NCBI RefSeq assembly: GCF_040183065.1 | Contig: NC_091117.1 | Span: 108,864,001-108,928,000, forward strand | DNA from: Periplaneta americana | Taxonomy: Eukaryota > Arthropoda > Insecta > Blattodea > Blattidae | DNA: 64,000 nt | Reading direction: 5' to 3' | Part shown: positions 10,364-21,987 of the stretch, piece by piece | Numbering within the stretch: position 1 is the first letter of the stretch | Layout of the letters: each line of letters opens with the position of its first letter | Notes under the pieces: generated by a model | The model's database searches: none | Told to the model about the DNA's origin: nothing | Seen by the model: the letters and a program-made list of their open reading frames with translations, nothing else | Translations under genes and position numbers: made by a program

Positions 10364-12389
10364 AACGGCTCAAATAATCACTGGCAATGTGAAATCAACA
10401 CTAATAACAGTCATGCAAATTATTACAGAAGAGATTGCTTTTTATATTAAATTTAAAAAGGCTCTTTTATTTCTTGAGAACCTAATACGTCTGCCACATG
10501 AATCTACACCAATACATCAGAAATTTATCGACACAGTCTGAATTTACTCAAGAAGTGAATATATTGCAAAAGGATTATAATACGCCATGAATTCTTGAAA
10601 AATTAACACCATAATTCCTACTTGAATGCAATATAACATTCAACTTTTGAAAAATATAAATAAAAAAACACGAATACAAAAATTATGGAATTACTTGCAT
10701 TAAAAACTGTAGATACATTATCCAAAATCGGAATGGTTACACATTTACACATGATCTCTGCAAAACAATAATATACTGTAACAGGTATTTACTTTGTTTT
10801 TATTTAAACTCTCCTTCCTGACATACAAATAGGTACAATAAATGTTTTATAGAACACAATACGTATGCTACCTCAAGAGGCCTATGGTATATTATTAGTC
10901 CTCTTGGGCTACCTACAGCGTGGATTATAGGTTATGACTGAGTTATGATTTTCTCTTGGTCTTTAGGGAATCTGAAGAACGACAAATTCGGAGATTTAAA
11001 CTTGTTCTTACTGCAATTTTCGTCATTGCACACATTGCCTTTATTCAGACGAATGATTAAAACGTTATTATAACATCTCGCATACCTTTAAAGCACGTGC
11101 TGGCTGTATCAAACCTATGACCAGTGCCTTGCCTGCCGCTTGAGCGCTAGTGTCGTGAATGTTGGCAAAAAAGTGTTGAAATTGCGCGACTGTACATATT
11201 AGACTGTGGTTACACTAAACGATCGGCAAGTCATGGGAACGGGACACTATACTACGGGCAGAAGAAATCGGCGGGTCTGGCGAACCCCTTCTTCTGTACC
11301 CCCGACTCCTATACCCCTCAGAACCTGCTTGGTGTATGGTCCTGTCCCAAATAACTCCATTGATACTTTTTCACTACAGGAAAACTTATAAAACAATAAC
11401 GTGATTTGTAGTAATTACAAATAGGGCCTACGTTCTTTACTCAGTATTATCATTATAATATTTTGCAAGTTAAGCCATTTCACAAATGTAATAAAGTGTA
11501 ATGTATACCTAATATAAATCAAATATTTAGCATTACGCAAATACTTTGTATTTATGTATTTTCAGAATGTTGTTTTGAAATAGTAAATACTAAATAATGT
11601 TTATGCAGTATACTTAACAACTTTATAAATCACGATAAAATTAAACATTAAAGTACAAAATATTAATGTATGTTTACTGATTGTGGAATATGTATACTAT
11701 TATAAAATGAACGAGTTTCGTAATGAAAGCATATTTACGAATGGCTTAGCTTAATAAAATAAATAACACAATAAATACTGTATGACACAAAAAATTGTTT
11801 TATAAATTGGGCACTAGCACTATTCTGATTCTATGCGGTGAGTTTCATTCAGTCTTGTTTATGCGTCTGTATTATTGAAGTCAATCAACAATTCAATACA
11901 AGAAGTGTTGAAATAGCATATATTCAATGAAAAAAGTCGATAAAATAGTCGCCAGTCACAGTTATATCTACTCAAGTTAATGTATTATTGACAAGTTATT
12001 AAATAATATTTCATTTTATGATCCTAATAATATTTTATTCCCAAACTCAATGTATTGTACATTATAACTAACACTGGAGCTCCTAAAAATTTAGCAGTCA
12101 AGAACATGTAGTAACTACAATATAATACTCCATTTGGCAGAGATATAATTAGCATATCAATTAAGAAATTTACCTTATTCCGTGAACAATTTCTAAAAAA
12201 AATAAACTAACTTAATAATGGTCTTCAACAATCTAAATAATGAAACAATTTTCCATTGTTAATGTCTTAAATAAACAACTTAATATAGCATAAAATAAAA
12301 TGTTACAATATCTAATAAAAATATTATTATTATTCTAAATGTAAAATTCCATATTATCTATATCTGTTCGTGTATTCTTTAAATAAATA
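10364..12389. other. AT-rich DNA without recognised genes
   Basis: Apart from the right end of the P-like element (to 11208), I see only short shadow frames. 11220-11360 is GC-richer but has no recognisable protein. Confidence 0.6.
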
Positions 12390-12602
12390 CCGTAAAGTGG
12401 GGTGACTTTGAACGCCGAGGTGACTTTGAATAGTAATTTAGCGCCTTTCTAAATTAAATGCTGTACCAAATTGCGAAGAAACTGAACTAATTTATTGACA
12501 ATTTAAACAGTTTTTTCGCAATTGGGTACAGCAATTAATTTAGAAATGCGCTAAATTACTGTTCAAAGTCACCTCAGCGTTCAAAGTCACCCCACTTCAC
12601 GG
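12390..12602. mobile_element. 213-bp palindromic MITE with GTGACTTTGAA boxes
   Basis: The left end reads CCGTAAAGTGGGGTGACTTT and continues GAACGCCGAGGTGACTTTGAA. The right end is the near-exact reverse complement (CCGTGAAGTGGGGTGACTTT). TA lies on each side (12388-12389 and 12603-12604). Arms of roughly 100 bases pair almost throughout, including AGTAATTTAGCGC. Each arm thus has two direct GTGACTTTGAA boxes. No coding capacity. The TA target and box layout suggest a Tc1/mariner-pogo relative. Confidence 0.85.
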
Positions 12603-12993
12603 TATGTGTAAAATTAGGCTCCATAGGATCATTATTTTACTGCTATTCGTCTCCCTTTTGCATAAATTCTCTGGACCGATCGTAAAGAAGCGCCACTGGC
12701 CTTTAACAGTGACTGCATTGATGATACGACATTTTTAATGTCCTCACAGGTCTTTCAAGAAACAGTGAAGCTGATAAACAACACCTTAGTAAGGCTTCTG
12801 ATATCAGGGCTCGATTGAAACATGATAGCGATTACAGTACTCGGATGATTAGTCTGTAGCTGTTTAAAAATACTGTTTATTATGAGATATATTGTATTTA
12901 CGAACAAACTGTAGCAAAGTTCTATCATAGACAAGCACTTGTCAATAACTAACATTCGAACGGAGCGACAGAAAGGTCTCTTTGTTCAGGTCA

Positions 12994-14333
12994 TCATAAA
13001 CCGCTAGAGAAAGTGTGGAGTGAGTTGTTTCCGTACCAGACCAAAAACCCGCCAATTGATTCTGCCTGTACTATAACTACTTTACCAACATTAGACTTAC
13101 CTGCATCACTACAGACGTTGTGTTCAACTCGAACACATTCCCTATATCTCCGAAAACAATTCTGGTTCATTTGCAAAAGTTATGTTGATTGATTGCCTTA
13201 TTTCTCTCGTGATGTTGTCCTTCAATTGTTGTAACGTGTGCGGATTTGATGCATACACTTTATTCTTTAACGTTCCTCATAAATAAAAATCGCATGGAGA
13301 TAGGTCAGGGGAACGAGGTGGCCACAATCCTAGACTAATTCTGTCACCAAACACACTTCGCAATTCATACATAGAATTCGCAGTGGTGTGCGCTGTAGCT
13401 GAATCCTGCTGAAACCAGCCACTCAATCGTTCATTTCTTGTTAGTTGCGGAAAAAAATTATTTAAAATTGAAGTTATATAAACGTGTGAATCAACTGTTG
13501 TGTCGAAAAATATGGAACCGATAATTCTACTCGCACTCACTGCACACCAAACCCCAACCTTTGCAGCGTGGTGAGGAAATTCATTAATAATATGAGGATT
13601 TTCGGTAGCCCAGTACCTATCTATTATTCTGAGTAGAAACGTGACCGTGAAGATGAAACCACGCTTCATTAGTGAAGAACGTTAAAAGTGGGTCCACGTC
13701 GCCATTATGAACGGACTGCACAAACCAATTGCAATAATGAACCCTACCTACAGGATCTTGTGGTTGTAAAGCATGAACTACAGTTACCCTGTATGGCTCA
13801 AGTTTCAGAAGTTTCGTTGCCACAAAAGCTGACGTCTTGGAAATGTTAACATCTTGTGCTAAACGTCGCAGTGATTTGCAGGGTGAGTGCTCTAACCGAG
13901 CCCCTACTTCATCAAGCTTCTCTTCTGTCAGTACACGGCGTTTTTGAACACGTTTCTTGTTCAAAAAAGATCCTGTACGTCTGTCTTTATTGACAAGGTC
14001 ATGAATAGTTGACCTGCTAGGAATTCGAACACCTGCAAACTGATGTTCAAATTCTCTTCGACACCTTTTTGCAGAAGAGTATTTCACATATGCATTATGA
14101 GAAAAATACGTTGTTCTAAAGTGTACTCATTCATTATTAATAGACATTTTATCACCACGAGACAACACAATTTTACTCACAACACGCGCAGAGACGTCTG
14201 TCCCTCACGACAGATCCAACTTGACTGACTGGCACGTAGTGCTAGCTACAGCGCTACTCTGGCGGCAGGCGCGCCAATCTTCACCCAGTCCAAGGCCGCC
14301 GCAGAAAGGTCCGGCTGAGCTACGAATGCACTG
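12994..14333 (-). mobile_element. Tc1/mariner-superfamily element with transposase pseudogene
   Basis: The 5' end (read on the minus strand from about 14333) starts ACAGTGCATTCGTAGCTCAG and matches the copy at 33800 base for base over long stretches, which fixes that boundary. The other end is not recognised; no inverted copy of the 5' terminus appears near 12960-13180, so the element is probably truncated there. It contains the transposase at 13277-14087. Confidence 0.7.
13277..14087 (-). pseudogene. Tc1/mariner-superfamily transposase (WPPRSPDLSPCDF type)
   Basis: The N-terminal frame (13617-14087) has an HTH-like region (GVRIPSRSTIHDLVNK), KSLRRLAQDVNISKTSAF and FFTNEAWFHLHGHV, with the first catalytic residue region TNEAWF. 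The second frame (13277-13669) continues RYWATENPH, GVWCAVSASRIIG, WFQQDSATAHTT (second catalytic D) and LWPPRSPDLSPCDFYL (third D). A frameshift lies at about 13617-13630. The TGG expected after CDFYL is TGA, a stop; after it GTLKNKVYASNPHTL can still be read to about 13140. Plainly dead. Confidence 0.85.
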
Positions 14334-14790
14334 TACCTTAATGTCTGTCTATCATCAGGTATATTCTTATGCCCCAAACTATTCTCCCGTTCACCATTCC
14401 TTCCAGTGCATCCTTCAGGAGGCAGTTTTTTCTCAGCCAATGACCCAACCAATTCCTTTTCCTCTTCCTGATCAGCTTCAGCATCATTCTTTCTTCACTC
14501 ATTCTTTCCAACACAGCTTCATTTCTTATTCTGTTTGTACATTTCACATGCTCCATCCTTCTCCATATCCATATTTCAAATGCTTCTAGTCGATTTCTTC
14601 ACTTCTTTGTAATGTCCTTGTTTCTGCTTCATATAATACCACACTTCACACAAAGCACTTCACTATTCTCTTCCTTAGTCCTTTTTCCAGAGGTCCGCAG
14701 AAGATATTTCTTTTTCTAAGGAAAGCATTATGCTTCTGTATCTCTGTCTCCCATTTTCTTCCTAGCAACCCATTGTCACAACCAAGTAGT
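14250..14790 (-). pseudogene. RTE-like LINE fragment, C-terminal region
   Basis: The minus strand from about 14790 reads RKRIVKCFVWSVVLYEAETR, the region after the RT palm where LINEs have V.LYG.ETW. It then shifts frame into EHVKCTNRIRNEAVLERMSE, KLIRKRKRNWLGHWLRKNCL and LKDALEGMVNGRIVWG. This order is that of insect RTE-like elements. No RT catalytic core is present. It abuts the 5' end of the Tc1/mariner copy. Confidence 0.75.
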
Positions 14791-15189
14791 CAGAAACTAA
14801 CACCTCACATTGACTCGCATGTTCTAATTCATACCAATTCAAATATTATACTGTATAGGCCTATACAAAATATAGGAAAAAATGAATAATAATAAATTAA
14901 TTAATTCGTATAGGCCTACACATAAAAAATCTTTCTTTCGTAAATGATAAGGGAAGCAATGCCTCCACCACATCCATGGAGGCTAGTCCCTGATTGTGAT
15001 TTTAATTTAATCTGACATTATCGGTATAAAATTATTAACATTGTCATAATGTGATGTCCTGATACAAAAGTATAACAGTTTCATTAGGCTACTATACTAC
15101 CAGCAAAGCAATTAGGGTTACCAAATGAGATTGGTACCAGGCCCAGAGATTTCATCCTACCAATTCAAATAACTATACAGTACTAATTA

Positions 15190-15540
15190 CTTTTGTATTA
15201 TGCAAATCTAATCTTTCAGGTGAAGCTCCCTGTAAAGCAGATTTGAATAATTTCAAGGGAAAAATTGTTCCAGGGCCGGGTATCGATCCCGGGACCTCTG
15301 GTTGAACGTACCAGCGCTCTACCACTGACCTACCCGGGAACTCGACACCGTCTCAACTTTTCCCTTTATATCCACACAACTCGCATGGGCTGACAAAACG
15401 CCAGAGACCCACAACGAGTGCACACAATCTCTGTGTGACTTGGAATTGTGGTTTTCTGTTAACATACACAGTGACGTATATATTATGCAAATCTAATCTT
15501 TCAGGTGAAGCTCCCTGTAAAGCGGATTTGAACAATTATT
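15190..15540 (-). repeat. SINE-like repeat with tRNA-like head, in a partial tandem array
   Basis: A block beginning GCAAATCTAATCTTTCAGGT occurs at about 15202 and again at about 15487, so about 285 bases are partly repeated in tandem. Between them, 15272-15341 read on the minus strand contains GTCAGTGGTAGAGCGC and GGGATCGATACCC, resembling A and B boxes of a tRNA promoter. A related copy lies at 32385-32485 in the opposite orientation. Confidence 0.65.
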
Positions 15541-15797
15541 CAAGCAACGTATATACTTACTTCAAAACCGAAAAATGAGTCCTTTTTAGGACTTTCTACT
15601 TGAGCCTTTACTTCTAACATGATTATGCATCTTGGTTGAAAACATATTTTCACATTTTAATATTTTAATGGCTTTGCAGAAAATTGCAAGTGTAGAATTA
15701 ACAAAATACCAAAACCATTCCGCCGCTGACAGTGAATGTTCATTTGCTTCTTCTTCTTGGAAACATACAAATTTACAAATTAAAGGATTTTTTTAAT

Positions 15798-16032
15798 GGG
15801 TTATTTTACGACACTTGTATCAACATCTCAGGTTATTTAGCATCTGAATGGAATGAAGTTGATAATTCCGGTGAAATAAGTCTGGGGTCCAGCACTGATA
15901 GTCACCCGGAATTTGCTCATATTGGATTGAGGAAAAACACCAGAAGACACCTCAATCAGGTAACTTGCTCAAACAGAATTCGAACCCGGGCCACCTGGTT
16001 TTGCAGTCAGATGCACTAACCGTTACTTCACA
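15798..16032 (-). repeat. tRNA-derived SINE
   Basis: On the minus strand the head (15970-16032) has a tRNA-like segment ending in GGGTTCGAATTC, a B box. The body runs through CCGGTGAAATAAG-type sequence to a tail with GACGC-like and GTCGTAAAATAACCC-like words (here TTTTACGACACTTGTATCAA on plus). The same body occurs at 63749-63872 and in the 27060 and 49722 copies. It is 5'-3' complete in layout. Confidence 0.75.
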
Positions 16033-17838
16033 GGTATGTAGAGGATGTGTTTATTCTTCATCCTTTGCCAAATAATACCTTTTCAAAGAATGTCATATTT
16101 TATCAGCTAATTGAAGGGACAACCATCAAACTGAAATATGACACAAAATCTGAAAACAGTCCTGTTAAGCAATTCACAGAACGACCTCAGTTCCTCGACA
16201 TTCTTGCATTACGACGAGAAGTAGGCCTATATTTATAGGACTAATAACTCAACATCATATTTAAGCAATTTAAAACCAAATTTAGCACAATAATATAGTC
16301 CTCTTATTTGCTTAAGCATGTGCGAAGTGTGGGAATTTGTGCGAGTTTTCAGTCTTGTTCAAAATAAATTCGGCAAAAAGATATTGAAGTTCTTTTCGTG
16401 ATGAATGGTTGATAAGATATAAGTACAAGGATTGGCTACTTAAAGAGAGGATGAACAGCGTTTTGACAATAGGTGATACACATTGATGAATCACACATAG
16501 CCAATGGTATTCAATGCCTTTTCCATCGTTGGCAAAGATGTGTGGAAGTCTTGAGAAACTATCTGAAGGGTGTTAGCTGTGTGTAAGGTACTTTGTTTCC
16601 TATTGTGTATAATAAAACAATGATTTCTATTTATGTATCTTTCGATTGTTCCCTGCCCATAGGCTCCTGTGCCCAGCCACATTTTTGGTGCTAGCATTGC
16701 GAAGCACATTCCAGTGACCTTCAGACGCATATAGGTATTCGATTTCCATGCAACTTTACCAGCCGATATAATACAGTTGCCATGACTTATAAAACGACCC
16801 TTGTATATTTAGACAGATGCATTATAGGGATATGTAATCAATTTTTCAATTTTTCTAGACAGATGCATTATAGGGATATGTAATCAATTTTTCAATTTTT
16901 CGCAGACTTGATAAAAGAAAAAACAATCATATCGTTGGTTTCAACAAGATTCTGCTAAGAACCATTTGTGATGCAGTCATTAAGTCAAGTCTTTGAACAA
17001 AAGAGTGATTGTAATGGTCTAAAGTTCACGTACTACAGTATGTTATATTAATAATATTCATACACTACATCTTACACACAGTAACTGCTGGGAGTTTTGC
17101 CCATCTTATGTGATACATAATTCACAGAACCTATTTCATTAAAGCTATTTACTAAATTTAGTATTGTTTTTTTTACACGGAACCAGGTGGTCAGGAAATT
17201 TATGTCCAAGTTTCCTCTTGTTTTGCCATATGATTACTTTTTCCATATGTACGTTTTCAAAATGTGTACACATTCACATACTGAATATGTGACCATTTCA
17301 CAACATATCACAACATAATTGCACTTATTTTTAGCTGACTCACTGTGTGTCTTTACTGCAGGCTGCCAAAAATTGACACAACTAATTTCGGGGAACAGGG
17401 ATTCACCAACCATGCAGCTTTCATGTGAGCTCTACCTCTCTTTTCCCCATTGTCTCTCTCTTGGCACAGACACAATAAGAGCTGATGCATGAAGAATGAC
17501 ATAAACACCAGTTAGGAGTGATACCAGTCATGCACATAAGGGGAGATGAATTTGTAAGAATAGTCGAATCAGCATCTTTTGTGGTTAGTAACAAAACAGG
17601 GATATCCAATTATTTTTAATATGTTTATTATGATGTGAATTAAGTATCACACAAGATGGGCAAACAGCTACTGTGAAAAGAGTGAGTACCATACCGAATG
17701 TTATTAATATAACATAATAGGCAAATTTTAATCGGGCGAAGCACCGTGAGTCATGGATGCAAACAGCAGTGGTAGTGGGGAGGACCTGCTGCTGGTCAGC
17801 CGACAGAAACACTGGGAAGCACTATATATAGTATACTA
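16033..17838. other. AT-rich DNA with one short tandem repeat
   Basis: No gene recognised. The only structure noted is two near-identical 46-base units at 16811-16856 and 16857-16902, beginning AGACAGATGCATTATAGGGA. Confidence 0.6.
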
Positions 17839-17898
17839 TGAGAAGCATTCAAAAAGAAACGAGTCGGAGGCATAGGAACAGAAACCAGTAACTGTATG

Positions 17899-18747
17899 TC
17901 AGAAGTATTGGCCCTGGCTGTTCAGGCACTTGTCCCTCTGCGACAAAAGGCGGTGAATGGCTGTCTCGTAAAATTCCCAGGGCTGTGTTGTAAACCAATT
18001 CCACTGGTATTGCTTGACATCATCGTCCAAGGTGAATCGTTTGCCCGTCAGAGCCTTTTTTAGGGGACCAAAAATGGCGTAATTGTAGGGAGAGAGGTCT
18101 GGACTGTATGGAGGGTGACCGAGAACCTCCCACTTGAATGTCTGCAATAGTGCCTTGATTGTGTTGGCCGTATGAGGCCTCGCATTGTCTTTTGCTATTA
18201 GAACCTTTTTAGGGGACCAAATATGGCGTAATCGCAGGAAGAGAGGTCTGGACTGTATGGAGGATGACCGAGTACCTCCCACTTGAATTTCTGCAATAGT
18301 GCCTTGATTGTGTTGGCCGTATGAGGCTTTGTATTGTCGTTTGCCACTCATAGCCTTTTTTAGGGGACCAAAAATGGCATAATCGCAGGGAGAGAGGTCT
18401 GGACTGTATGGAGAGTGACCGAGAACCTCCCACTTGAATTTCTGCAAGAGTGCCTTGATTGTGTTGGCCGTATGAAGCCTTGCATTGTCTTTTGCCATTA
18501 GAGCCTTTTTTAGGGGACAAAAAATGGCGTAATCGCAGGGAGAGAGGTTTGGACTGTATGGAGGGTGACCGAGAAATTCCCAATTGAATTTCTGCATGCT
18601 AGCCGTGATTGTGTTGTCCGTATTAAGCCTTGCATTGTCGTGGAGCAGAATGACCCCTCGGGTGATTTTGTCTGGTCGTTTTGATTTCATCGCTTGTCGA
18701 AGAGTGGTCAAGGTTTGCGAGTAACGCTGGGAATTCACTGTTGTCAC
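17899..18747 (-). pseudogene. mariner transposase C-terminal half with 4 tandem DDE units (left arm)
   Basis: The open frame starts within VNSQRYSQTLTTLRQAMKSK, then GVILLHDNARL and repeated units of the form DNARPHTANTIKALLQ, FKWEVLGHPPYSPDLSP, CDYAIFGPLKKAL. Units start near 18637, 18487, 18336 and 18187 on this strand. The third unit is read in a shifted frame (RQYKASYGQHN), yet the frame stays open. After the last unit comes RFTLDDDVKQYQWNWF and CLNSQGQYF, the normal mariner C-terminus. One unit has YSPDLSPYNYA, losing the third catalytic aspartate. Confidence 0.85.
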
Positions 18748-18939
18748 GTGCTACAGGACGTCTTGTTGTCATCACTTCGAACCAGAATCGAAACGAAAAA
18801 GTCTGCAATGGAAGCATCCAGGGTCACCACCACCAAAAAAATCCGAGGCCATCCACACAAGTGCAGGAAAGGTTATGCTGATGTTCTTCTTTGACCAAGA
18901 CGACCCCTTCTGATAGTCTTCCTGCAGCACAAGACAATA

Positions 18940-20400
18940 GTGAATGCCCAGCGTTACTCGCAAACCTTGATCACACTTCGCCAAGCGATCAAATCGAAAC
19001 GAGCAGGCAAGCTCACCTGTGGGGTTATTCTCCACGACAATGCAAGGCCTCATACGGCCAACACAATCACGGCACTCTTGCAGAAATTCAAGTGGGAGGT
19101 TCTCGGGTCTCCCTTCATACAGTCCAAACCTCTCTCCCTGCGATTACGCCATTTCTGGTCCCCTAAAAAAGGCTGTGAGGGGCAAAAACGACAATGCAAG
19201 GCCTCATACGGCCAACACAATCACGGCACTCTTGCAGAAATTCAAGTGGGAGGTTCTTGGTCACCCTACATACAGTCCAGAACTCTCCTTGCGATAACGC
19301 CATTTTTGGTCCCCTAAAAAAAAAAAGAGTCTAATGGCGAAAGACAATGCAAGGCCTAATACGGCCAACAAAATCACGGCACTCTTGCAGAAATTGAAGT
19401 GGGAGGTTCTCGGTCACCCTTCATGCAGTCCAAACCTCTCTCACTGCGATTATGCCATTTTTGATCCCCTAAAAAAGGCTGTGAGGGGCAAACGACAATG
19501 CAAGGCCTCATACGGCCAACACAATCAAGGCACTATTGCAGAAATTCAAGTGGGAGATTTTTGGTCATCCTCCATACAGTCCAGACTTCACTCCCTGCGA
19601 TTACGCCATTTTTGGTCCCCTAAAAAGGCTCTAATGGCAAAAGACAATGCAAGACCTCATACGGACAACACAATCACGATACTATTGCAGAAATTTAAGT
19701 GGGAGGTTCTCGGTCATCCTCCTTACAGTCCAGTCCTCTCTCCCTGCGATTACGCCATTTTTGGTCCCCTAAAAAAGGCTGTGAGGGGCAAACGACAATG
19801 CAAGGCCTCATACGGCCAACACAATCAAGGCACTATTGCAGAAATTCAAGTGAGAGATTCTCGGTCATCCTCCATACAGTCCAGACCTCTCTATTAGCGA
19901 TTACGCCATTTTTGGTCCCCTAAAAAAGGCTGTGAGGGGCAAACGACAATGCAAGGCCTCATACGACCAAAACAATCAAGGCACTATTGCAGAAATTCAA
20001 GTGGGAGATTTTTGGTCACCCTCCGTACAGTCCAGACTTCACTCCCTGCGGTTACGCCATTTTTGGTCCCCTAAAAAGGGCTCTAATGGCAAAAGACAAT
20101 GCAAGGCCTCATACGGCCAACACAATCACGGCACTATTGCAGAAATTCAAGTGGGAGGTTCTCGGTCATCCTCCTTACAGTCCAGACCTCTGTACCTGCG
20201 ATTACGCCATTTTTGGTCCTCTAAAAAAGGCTCTGAGGGGCAAACGATTCACCTTGGACGACGACGTCAAGCAATACTTGCGGAACTGGTTTACAACGCA
20301 GCCCCAGAAATTTTACGAGACAGCAGAGTCGCAGAGGGGCAAGTGCCTCAACAGCCAAGGCCAATATTTTTTACATACAGGTACTGATTTCTGTTTCTAG
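18940..20400 (+). pseudogene. mariner transposase C-terminal half with 8 tandem DDE units (right arm)
   Basis: The frame begins VNAQRYSQTLITLRQAIKSK, GVILHDNARPH, followed by eight units whose DNARPH codons start near 19038, 19192, 19345, 19496, 19645, 19796, 19947 and 20097 (spacing 149-154). Units alternate between the correct frame (DNARPHTANTITALLQ) and a shifted one (RQCKASYGQHNQGTIAEIQV), so no single product is made. The last unit runs into FTLDDDVKQYLRNWF and CLNSQGQYF. Junctions read GGCAAACGACAATGC, joining a GCAAACGA(TTCACC) end to a CCACGACAATGC start through the shared ACGA. Confidence 0.85.
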
Positions 20401-20433
20401 GCCTCCGGCTCGTTTCTTTTTGAATGCTCCTTA

Positions 20434-21987
20434 TATTTGCAGAACTTACGACATTATATCCGAATGTGTTCAATGCTGACAATTTCATGCAGCACAACTA
20501 GCAAATCATTCCTACCATTTCCTGTGGGGAAAGTTTTATCACATAGGTAGTATTTTTACAAGCATCTATGTAATTTTTGTTTTCTTGACAGAAGACTGCA
20601 GCGTGACTAATAAGGAAAAAAAAAACAACCTGTTTGCAATTATTTAAAAATGAAGCTTGTATTGATGAATAAAGTATATTTTATTCTCTCCAGAAATTAG
20701 AATTGATATAATATGGCTGTCCTATATATTGTGTTACTGAGTAATACCTAGAGTTGAAGGAAATGTATTACATTAAGACAAGTTACAAATCAGGTCATTA
20801 CGAGCAAATTTTGTCAAACAATGTTTTTGATAGACTAATAATGTACTGAGAATAAATTGAATACCTATGTACTTCACTTGATTGATTTGCAGAGGAATGG
20901 ATGTAATTCCACCTTAGGTACTCTGGCTGCAATGTCGCTGGTTTTCTACAGCCATATTAAATTAATGAGTAAAATTTAAAAATCCTTTTTACCTTATTAA
21001 TCAAAACCTGTACCTTTATGACTAAATTACTTCTAAAACATTGACAGAAATAGCTTACTCTGCACTGCCTTACAGACAACAAAGAAACAAATTAATCGTA
21101 TTTTAAATAATGTAATGGAATCCACAATCCAAAATTTTAACAGGAAATGTTATTTCTTCCAAAATTATCTGCTAATAACAAAATGTTACTATACTTTTTT
21201 GTTTGTCATACTTCTAGAAATCATAACTGAGAAGGAATGTAATACGTTCCCTTCCATCCCATGTGTGTAAAACAGCTAGAATTCTTGACATATAAACGTT
21301 ATATACTGTTTCACAGATGCAACATGTTTTGAGATAGTGGCAAGACTAGCCAGAATTGACATTACTAATCTGATTTACATTATTGCTCCAGTAATATGCT
21401 TACACTTTACATCCATTCGAATGTCTCAAATCAAAACAGAGCAACATTATAAAGAACAGTTTTAAATTATGGAACTTTACTATAATAATCGAGATACCAA
21501 AGTAAAACTTTTACTCCTAGACAAGCCAATCATTCAGAATAATGGCAAACAACCTATGGAGACAATGGTACAGCCCTTATTGAAATCCTTATTCTTTAAT
21601 GTAACTAGAAATATAATTTTTATGTTTAGTAATTTCCTTATTTTTTTTTGTGATCTATGGTGAAATTAATACATTAAAATGCTATTTTAAGTTCCTCTGG
21701 TGATTAGATGCCTGATGATTATATTATCTAGTGAAAAATAGTACTGACAATCATATTGTCATGATTTACACTTCAGAAATATGTGTAATAAGCTTTTCTT
21801 TTCAGCTGTGTTACTCACTAAAATCTTGCTATGATCTAATTTGTTTATATATATATATAAAACACATGGAGGCCTTCATCTGTTACTGGTACAAGATATC
21901 ATAGATACTTCTTTGCATTTACAAAGAAGACTATCACCAACAAATATTCAACATGCACCTTTGTTTTTAATGAATGAAGCAAGAAAG
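20434..21987. other. AT-rich DNA without recognised features
   Basis: Only short shadow frames are present; no transposon ends, tRNA-like boxes or protein similarity were recognised. Confidence 0.6.

Larger units (their letters stand above)
6489..11208 (-). mobile_element. P-element/THAP9-like DNA transposon with TIRs and 7-bp target duplication
   Basis: The left end reads CACAGTCTAATAGATACAGT at 6489. The right end, read on the other strand from 11208, begins CACAGTCTAATATGTACAGT. Similarity continues through a shared GCCAACATT some 45 bases in. GTTACAC flanks both ends (6482-6488 and 11209-11215), a perfect 7-bp duplication. Inside, on the minus strand, is a multi-exon THAP-domain transposase gene (7500-8864). 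The stretch from 7499 to the left end has no recognisable C-terminal transposase exons and instead carries a tandem duplication (6640-7360), so the copy is probably not autonomous. The span also contains smaller nested elements at 9770-9959 and 10144-10363. Confidence 0.75.
17839..20433. mobile_element. Foldback mariner-like element with tandemly amplified DDE segment
   Basis: The left end TGAGAAGCATTCAAAAAGAA (17839) and the right end on the other strand, TAAGGAGCATTCAAAAAGAA (from 20433), are inverted and flanked by TA (17837-17838 and 20434-20435). They continue through ACGAG(T/C)CGGAGGC. The two arms both encode the mariner transposase C-terminal half, pointing outward from a centre at about 18750-18940. 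Within each arm the segment with the second and third catalytic aspartates is repeated in tandem with a period of 149-154 bases: four units in the left (minus) arm and eight in the right (plus) arm. No N-terminal DNA-binding domain is present. Confidence 0.85.

Noticed and set aside
15202..15535. Long terminal repeats of a retroelement, because the same 50-base block occurs twice in the same direction
   Set aside because: No gag, pol, primer-binding site or polypurine tract between them, only a tRNA-like repeat; a partial tandem SINE explains it better.
17899..20400. A genuine long repeat protein encoded by the open array
   Set aside because: The repeated sequence is clearly mariner transposase and alternates frames, so openness is better explained by lack of stops in both frames of one unit.
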